From the NCBI GenBank assembly GCA_029250885.1, contig JAQXEK010000002.1, forward strand, positions 1-64,000: 64,000 bases of DNA. The letters run 5' to 3'. Below the pieces are notes generated by a model. The model did not search any database and was not told where the DNA came from. It saw only the letters and a program-made list of their open reading frames with translations. The stretch is from Planctomycetota bacterium (GTDB lineage: Bacteria > Planctomycetota > UBA1135 > GCA-002686595). Shown here one piece after another: positions 58,660 to 64,000 of the stretch. A program made the translations under genes and the position numbers. Positions within the stretch are counted from its first letter, which is position 1, and each line of letters opens with the position of its first letter.

Positions 58660-60681
58660 TTACTTGATTCCTAAGAGAGAGCGCAGCCACTCCACCAGGT
58701 TGGGGTGCTTGCCCCGAGCGTTGATCGCTAGCGCACTCACCCTATGCTCGGCATCCGCAAGATAGGCAGCGCGCACCAGCTGCAGATATTGGACCGCCAC
58801 GGAGGAGTCGACCTGCTGCAGGACATCTGCCACGGTGGCGTCCTCGGTACCGCGGTCTTGTATGAGCTGCTTGGCCCAGTCTAGGGGCGAATCGTAGCGC
58901 TCGTTCGAGTCCGCATCCACGAAGAGGGGATTTGTAGCGGCCAGGGTGTAGTCGTTGAGCTGGGGCCAGGCCTTGTTGCCGACTCCCTCGCCCTCGACGA
59001 TCGCAATCAGGTGGTAGTCGTGGGCGGGGACCGCGAGATCTTCGCCCGGGTTGAGGTCTACCTGGAAGGCCACCTGGGTTGGGCCTCCAGTTGCGTTGAC
59101 CGAGATCGGTTGGCTCCAAATCGCAAGGCCATTGGCGTAGAGCGTGGCCTTCGTTGGTGTTACCCAGGAAGGTGCCGCGATGTGGAGTGAGACTTGGCTG
59201 GGCTTTGCCATCTCGCCCATAACGGGAAGATTGTCAATTCGGAGCTCGGCGACGATCCCCATGGAGATCGACGAGTGACCATTCGCGATGTTCTCGGCGG
59301 TCTCGATCTCATCGATGGCGCTGGCGTCGTCCGTAGAGCTCTTCACGTAGGTACGCCCCTGGCCGACGACACCGCCGACGGTGTGGGAGTCTGACGAGCC
59401 CACGGCAAAGAGGCGCTCGCCACGGTTGAGCAGCAGGAACCAGTCCTGGAACAGCAGCATCGGGTCGAGCTCTTTGGTTTGGGAGTTGATCAGCTCAAGG
59501 GCATCGAAGGGGCAGGCCCAACTCCCCGTCCAGTTCCCGGTAATCGGGTCCAAGCCGATCACGCCGTGGGGGCCGGTGTCGTGGTTTGGCCAGCGCGGGT
59601 GGTTCAGGATCACGGCCTTGGCGCCCTTGGCGCGTATGCCGCTTACGATCTCTTCGATGTCGTGCAGGTCGTGGGGCGGGACGTCATCGGCCTCATTCAA
59701 GGGGAAGGCGTTTAGGTGACCGATCGGGGTGGTGACCTCGTTGCCTACGACGGGAGTGAAGTGGCTGGTAAGGCCCATGGCCTCTTGGGTCGGGCGGTAG
59801 TCGGTGTTGTGGTTGTGGTCCGTTGCAATGGCGAGCTCGATGCCCTCACCGGCTAGGGTAACCATGCGCTCTTCGACGGACGAGTCGCCATGGCCCGAGT
59901 GGGTAAGCGTGTGGATGTGGGTGTCGGCGGCGACAAACCCCTGTGTAGCCTGCTGGAGCTCGCGGGTCAGGGACAGCTCGACCGCCGGCTGGGTACCGTT
60001 GATAGAGACCTTGGCCTCGGCCATGCTCCATTCGGTCCCGCGGGTGGCGAGGATCGTGTAGTCGCCGGCGGGAACTTCGAAGCCGAGGCTGCCCTCCGAT
60101 GTGTAGAGCACCCCAAGCCGCACGGCGGTCTGTAGGCGCTCACCGTAGTAGGTCTGGGCCAGGTTTCCCTCGGCGTCGAGCACCGTGACCCGAGCGGGGA
60201 CGTTGCCCAGGGAATCGGAGGTGACGCGAACCTGGACCGGCCGAAGATCATACATCTGACGCAGGTCCCCCTCGTGCAGGGTGACGGGTCCGAAGGTAAT
60301 GTCGTCTCCGGGGTGGCTGCCCGACAGGCTCAGCTCGTTCGTGCCATCCCTAAGCAGCCCCTCGGGAACTTCATAGAGCTGCTCGCCACGGGCCTCGATC
60401 TTGCGCAGCAGGAAAGCGCTCGCACCGTTGATCGAGACGGTCCAGTCGTTGTTGATGTGGTGGTGCGTGATCGCCAGCAGCTGGCCGTGGTCCCGGGCCT
60501 TGGCCTCAAAGGAGAAGGACAGCTCTGCGCCCTCTGGTTCGGCCGGTGCTTCGGTCCACTCGGGCGTGTCGTCGTCGCCGAGGTGCCACACCCGAGACGC
60601 GATCTCGTGGCTCGGGACATCCTGGGCTAAGGCGGGCGTGAAGAGAGAGGCGGCTAGGACAAGGGGGAGGCTTGTTTTCAT
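58660..60681 (-). CDS. Exported CehA/McbA-type (PHP-like) metallohydrolase
   Basis: A 673-residue exported protein (MKTSLPLVLAASLFTPALAQ). The first ~240 residues are beta-rich modules (WTVSINGASAFLLRKIEARG, LSLSGSHPGDDITFG). The PHP-like domain from ~248 has metal ligands in VAADTHIHTLTHSGHGD, LAIATDHNHNTDYRP, VGNEVTTPIGHLNAF, AVILNHPRWPNHDTGPHG and FAVGSSDSHTVGG, like CehA/McbA phosphohydrolases that cleave phosphate or carbamate esters. The C-terminus is another beta domain. The start at 60681 opens the signal; the frame runs further but the N-terminus there is unlikely. Divergent from the UvrA-like gene. Confidence 0.85.
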   Translation of the reverse strand: MKTSLPLVLAASLFTPALAQDVPSHEIASRVWHLGDDDTPEWTEAPAEPEGAELSFSFEAKARDHGQLLAITHHHINNDWTVSINGASAFLLRKIEARGEQLYEVPEGLLRDGTNELSLSGSHPGDDITFGPVTLHEGDLRQMYDLRPVQVRVTSDSLGNVPARVTVLDAEGNLAQTYYGERLQTAVRLGVLYTSEGSLGFEVPAGDYTILATRGTEWSMAEAKVSINGTQPAVELSLTRELQQATQGFVAADTHIHTLTHSGHGDSSVEERMVTLAGEGIELAIATDHNHNTDYRPTQEAMGLTSHFTPVVGNEVTTPIGHLNAFPLNEADDVPPHDLHDIEEIVSGIRAKGAKAVILNHPRWPNHDTGPHGVIGLDPITGNWTGSWACPFDALELINSQTKELDPMLLFQDWFLLLNRGERLFAVGSSDSHTVGGVVGQGRTYVKSSTDDASAIDEIETAENIANGHSSISMGIVAELRIDNLPVMGEMAKPSQVSLHIAAPSWVTPTKATLYANGLAIWSQPISVNATGGPTQVAFQVDLNPGEDLAVPAHDYHLIAIVEGEGVGNKAWPQLNDYTLAATNPLFVDADSNERYDSPLDWAKQLIQDRGTEDATVADVLQQVDSSVAVQYLQLVRAAYLADAEHRVSALAINARGKHPNLVEWLRSLLGIK

Positions 60682-60736
60682 GGTCTCAACTATAAGCGGA
60701 AGGTTCCCAGAGGGGACTTCGCTCGCCAAGATCGTT

Positions 60737-63700
60737 ATGGTCCTAGGCATGCCCGATGCCAATCCAATGGGGCCGGGGCCGCTTCGGCTGCGCGGCGCCA
60801 ACGAGAACAACCTGCGCGGTGTGGACCTGGACCTGCCCCTAGGGTTGTGGACCGCGGTGACGGGCCCCTCGGGTTCGGGAAAGACCTCGCTGGTCTTCGA
60901 CACCCTAATCAAGGAGGGGCAGAGCCGCTACCTTGGCTCCCTGTCGGCCCGAGCGCGGCACTTCTTCGGCAAGCTCTCGGGGGCCGAGGTCCAGAGCATC
61001 GACGGTCTGCCCGCCGCCGTCGCCGTGGGCGAGGCCGCCCTGGCTGGAAGCTCGCGCTCGACGGTGGGGACCCTAACTGGCGCACTGGACCTGCTGCGCT
61101 TACTGTTCGCGCGAACGGCAGTGGACCCGGGCAGCGAGCCCCTGACCCGCAGCCACTTCAGCTTTAACCACAGGCTTGGCGCCTGCGAAGCCTGCGCAGG
61201 TGTTGGCTTAGAGGACCGGGTCGACCCGGGCCTGCTGGTGCGGGATGCCAGCAAGTCGATCCGGGCCGGAGCCCTGTCGCCGACCCTCAAGAGCGGATAC
61301 ACGGTCTACAGCCAGGTCACCGTGGAGGTCATGGACGACATCTGCCGCGCCCACGGCTTCGATGTGGACCGCCCTTGGTGCGAGCTCTCGCCCGAGCAGG
61401 TGCAGGTGATCTTCTTTGGCACCAAGGCTCTGAAGGTGCCCTTTGGCAAGCACAGCATCGAGTCGCGCATGAGGTGGGAGGGCATCACCGCGCGTCCCCG
61501 TGAGGAAGGCTACTATCGCGGCTTGATCCCCGTGATCGAGGAGACCCTCAAGCGCAACCGCAACCCTAATATCCTGCGCTTCGTGCGCTCGATTCCTTGC
61601 ACGACCTGCGCGGGTTCGCGCCTTGGTCGAGCCGGCCGCGAGGCTCACATTGGCGAGCGCACCCTGCCGGCGCTGTTGGCCCTCCCCGTAGACCAGCTCA
61701 CCCATGCCCTCAGGAAATTGCCAAGGAGCGAAGTGCAGGTCGCACTCGAGCCCGCGCTGTTGCGCCGCGCGGCGCGCCTCGTCCAGCTTGGCCTAGGGCA
61801 TCTGACCTTGGATCGCACGAGCCCAAGCTTGTCGGGCGGCGAAGCTCAACGCATTCGCCTGGCGTCCCAGCTGACCGCGGGTCTGGGCGGGCTCTTGATC
61901 GCCCTGGACGAGCCCACCCTCGGGCTGCACCCCGCTAGTCAGCAGGGCATGGGCGAGGTCCTGAACGAGCTTCGCGAGCTGGGTAACACGCTGCTAGTGG
62001 TCGAGCACGATCCCGAGATGGTGCTCTGGGCTGACAGGCACGTCGCCATGGGGCCGGGTGCGGGTGTCGAGGGCGGAAGATTGCTCAGTAATGAACCTCT
62101 AAGGGGGCAGCCCCTTGGGGCGCCCCCGGTTCCAAAGTCCTTGATTCGATCTCCATTAGCCGAATGGACGCTCTCGGGCGCCACGCTCCACAACCTCCAA
62201 GGCGACGACCTCACCCTTGGTGCGGGCACGTTCAACGTGGTGGTTGGGCCCAGTGGTGCAGGGAAATCCTCCCTTGTCTTTGGCACGCTCCTGCCCGCTC
62301 TGCAGGGTCAGCCCGGCGGCCCGTTCAGCGAGCTTACCGGCGTACCCGGTGGCCAGGTCAGCGCCGTCGATGCGCGCCCGATCGGCCGCACTCCCCGCAG
62401 CACCCCTGCGACCTGGTCCGGGCTCTTCGATATCGTCCGCAAGCGCTTCGCCGAGACCGACGCCGCCCGAAAGCTCGGCCTCAAGGCCGGGCACTTTTCT
62501 TATAACAACAAGGCCGGTCGCTGCTCTTCCTGCCAGGGTCTTGGCGTGACCCGAGTCGGCCTGCACATGCTCGAGAATATCGAGCTCGTCTGCGTCGATT
62601 GTGGTGGCGGTCGCTACGACAAGGCAGTACTCGCCACAACCTGGCGCGGCAAGACCATCGCCCAGGTCCTGGCACTCGATGTACGCTCGGCTAAGGTCTT
62701 CTTTGAGGGCGACCCCGACCTGTACGCCATGTGCGCGGCTATGGAATCCTTGGGCCTTGGCTACCTATCCCTCGGCCAACCCTCAAGTCACCTTAGCCGC
62801 GGCGAGGCCCAGCGCATCAAGCTCAGCACTCTGCTTGGTTCGACGGGTTCGCGGCCAACCCTTGTCCTCTTGGACGAGCCCGACCGTGGCCTGCATCCCT
62901 CGGACGTGGAGCTGCTCTTGCAAGCCATCGACGCGCTTGTGGAGGCCGGCCACACGGTGGTCGCGATCTCTCACCACCGCTATATGTGGGCCGCCGCGGA
63001 CAGGCTGATTGCCGTAGACAAGGGGCGCGTCAAGTGCGGGGTTCCCTTTGCCGAGCTCGAGCCTCTGTCCGAGACTCCCGTAGCTAGGGGCCCAGTCTGC
63101 CCCGCCCAGGTGCAAGACACTATCGAGCTGCGCGGCGTTCGTACCGGGAATCTAAAGGGCGTTGATGTGACGATTCCCCACAATAAGCTCTCGGTCCTCT
63201 GTGGCGTCTCCGGCAGCGGTAAGACGTCCCTAGCCTTTGGCACCCTAGCCAGCGAAGCATGGCATCGCTTTGCCGAGAGCCTGCCCTTCCAAGTGCGCCG
63301 CTTCGTACGCCGCATGCCAAGACCCGTGCTCGACTCCGCCACGGGGTTGACGCCGGTGCTCTCCCTGCGCCAAGAGAGTGCCCGGGCGGGAGGTCGCTCC
63401 ACCGTGGCGACGCAGTCCGAGCTAGGGCCCCTGTTGCGGTTGCTCTACTCGCGTATCGGCCGGGATCCCGAACAAGCTGAACCCCACAGCTGGACCGCCG
63501 AGCACTTTAGCCCCGACCGAGCCTTGGGAGCGTGCAAGAGCTGCGCAGGGCGAGGTGCCATTCCCCGTTGCGAGACTACTAAACTGATCACGAACCCTGG
63601 GGCGTCCTTACTCGCAAACGCCCAGGGTCCTATGGCTGGAACACGGCCGGGGAAGTTTTTTGGCGAGCGTGATGGCCAGTACATCGCGACCCTGTTGGCC

Positions 63701-64000
63701 GCCGCCGAATTTGTCGATGGCGTCGCGCCCACGGACTACGACCAGCCCTGGTCCGAGCTCTCCCAGGCTGCCCAAGACTTGGCCCTAGGTGGCCTGCCCG
63801 GAGCTCACTTGAAGGTGAAGTGGGAGTACGCCCGGGGCCAGCGCAAGGGCGAGCACAACTTCGAGGGCACTTGGGTGGGGTTCGCCGCCCTGGTGGAGAA
63901 GGAGGCCCGCATCCGGAAGAACGCCAAGGCTGCGGCCGAGTGGGCGGCTCCCCTGGGAGACGTGGCTTGCGAGTCTTGCGGCGGCGCTGGGCTGCGCCCA
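60737..64000 (+). CDS. Tandem UvrA-like ABC ATPase (UvrA2 type), 3' end outside window
   Basis: An open frame of ~1088 codons that continues past the window. It has three Walker A motifs: GPSGSGKTS (~60863), GPSGAGKSS (~62245) and GVSGSGKTS (~63203), where ordinary UvrA has two, so a first complete UvrA-like unit (to ~63100) is followed by a second one. The first unit shows SLSARARHFFGKL, RSTVGTLTGALDLLRLLFAR, a CEACAGVG zinc site, LSGGEAQRIRLASQL and LDEPTLGLHP; its second ATPase has LSRGEAQRIKL (SRGE for SGGE) and LDEPDRGLHP. The UvrB-binding insertion of canonical UvrA seems absent, as in UvrA2. ATGs at 60737, 60749 and 60767 are in frame. Confidence 0.85.
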   Translation, partial: MVLGMPDANPMGPGPLRLRGANENNLRGVDLDLPLGLWTAVTGPSGSGKTSLVFDTLIKEGQSRYLGSLSARARHFFGKLSGAEVQSIDGLPAAVAVGEAALAGSSRSTVGTLTGALDLLRLLFARTAVDPGSEPLTRSHFSFNHRLGACEACAGVGLEDRVDPGLLVRDASKSIRAGALSPTLKSGYTVYSQVTVEVMDDICRAHGFDVDRPWCELSPEQVQVIFFGTKALKVPFGKHSIESRMRWEGITARPREEGYYRGLIPVIEETLKRNRNPNILRFVRSIPCTTCAGSRLGRAGREAHIGERTLPALLALPVDQLTHALRKLPRSEVQVALEPALLRRAARLVQLGLGHLTLDRTSPSLSGGEAQRIRLASQLTAGLGGLLIALDEPTLGLHPASQQGMGEVLNELRELGNTLLVVEHDPEMVLWADRHVAMGPGAGVEGGRLLSNEPLRGQPLGAPPVPKSLIRSPLAEWTLSGATLHNLQGDDLTLGAGTFNVVVGPSGAGKSSLVFGTLLPALQGQPGGPFSELTGVPGGQVSAVDARPIGRTPRSTPATWSGLFDIVRKRFAETDAARKLGLKAGHFSYNNKAGRCSSCQGLGVTRVGLHMLENIELVCVDCGGGRYDKAVLATTWRGKTIAQVLALDVRSAKVFFEGDPDLYAMCAAMESLGLGYLSLGQPSSHLSRGEAQRIKLSTLLGSTGSRPTLVLLDEPDRGLHPSDVELLLQAIDALVEAGHTVVAISHHRYMWAAADRLIAVDKGRVKCGVPFAELEPLSETPVARGPVCPAQVQDTIELRGVRTGNLKGVDVTIPHNKLSVLCGVSGSGKTSLAFGTLASEAWHRFAESLPFQVRRFVRRMPRPVLDSATGLTPVLSLRQESARAGGRSTVATQSELGPLLRLLYSRIGRDPEQAEPHSWTAEHFSPDRALGACKSCAGRGAIPRCETTKLITNPGASLLANAQGPMAGTRPGKFFGERDGQYIATLLAAAEFVDGVAPTDYDQPWSELSQAAQDLALGGLPGAHLKVKWEYARGQRKGEHNFEGTWVGFAALVEKEARIRKNAKAAAEWAAPLGDVACESCGGAGLRP

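Noticed and set aside
1-64000. CRISPR arrays, insertion sequences, prophage or integron features
   Set aside because: I saw no regularly spaced repeats, transposase or integrase motifs, or attachment-site duplications around the tRNA. Gene style is even throughout.

Overview
The window looks like chromosomal DNA of a high-GC member of the Planctomycetota. The evidence is the set of families typical of that phylum (DUF1549/DUF1553 with an N-terminal CxxCH motif, DUF1501, a PVC-type dehydrogenase with a C-terminal heme domain, DUF1080, ThuA, several Gfo/Idh/MocA proteins with export signals) lying among ordinary bacterial housekeeping genes. Two secreted proteins end in a similar beta-rich module of a kind I associate with the Saltatorellus/Poly30-like marine planctomycetes; that narrower placement is a guess. 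I see no rRNA, CRISPR array, insertion sequence, integrase or phage gene, and only one tRNA.

Layout. 1-7339 (+): the tail of ftsK, then rimO, pgsA, pgpA, a membrane SpoIIE-type phosphatase, a MazG-like protein and priA, tightly packed. 7602-9062 (+): a secreted repeat protein, converging on carA, tsaD and an S41 protease (-) across a long two-way hairpin. 13097-17492: small accessory genes (EF-hand protein, DUF2203-like, pyruvoyl-tetrahydropterin synthase, a porin-like barrel) plus the decayed remains of a YyaL/DUF255 gene. 17566-20103 (-): arfB, DUF971, tRNA-Phe, ribF, def. 20242-22253 (+): a TPR protein, rpsT and a small unknown. 22380-25804 (-): two tandem paralogues that join a TonB-like membrane anchor to an alpha/alpha toroid. 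26008-31107 (-): rnc, mfd and a SurA-like protein, with a short overlap and a short gap. 31338-49995: a planctomycete catabolic region of ten larger genes in three transcription units. 50190-51872 (+): 2Fe-2S ferredoxin, msrB, a TIM-barrel isomerase. 51934-60681: Gfo/Idh oxidoreductase, SUMF1-like protein, ApbE, an FG-GAP protein, an unknown and a PHP-type metallohydrolase. 60737-64000 (+): the first part of a tandem UvrA-like protein that runs out of the window.

How the genes work together. The left end is division, translation and membrane-lipid housekeeping: pgsA and pgpA are consecutive steps to phosphatidylglycerol, and rnc-mfd-surA look co-transcribed. The 31-50 kb block combines c-type-heme-like proteins, a soluble-dehydrogenase-like propeller, a GH109-type NAD-dependent glycosidase, a DUF1080 protein, a ThuA-like protein and an exported DUF1501 protein. 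It reads as a periplasmic system for binding, oxidising and cleaving an unknown glycan or glycoside. Its most unusual member is a 1083-residue protein that joins a TCAF-like domain, an alpha/alpha toroid and a discoidin-like domain; its stop overlaps the next, dehydrogenase-coding, reading frame. Toroids without visible cyclase or prenyltransferase motifs occur three times in the window and are the best candidates for undescribed biology.
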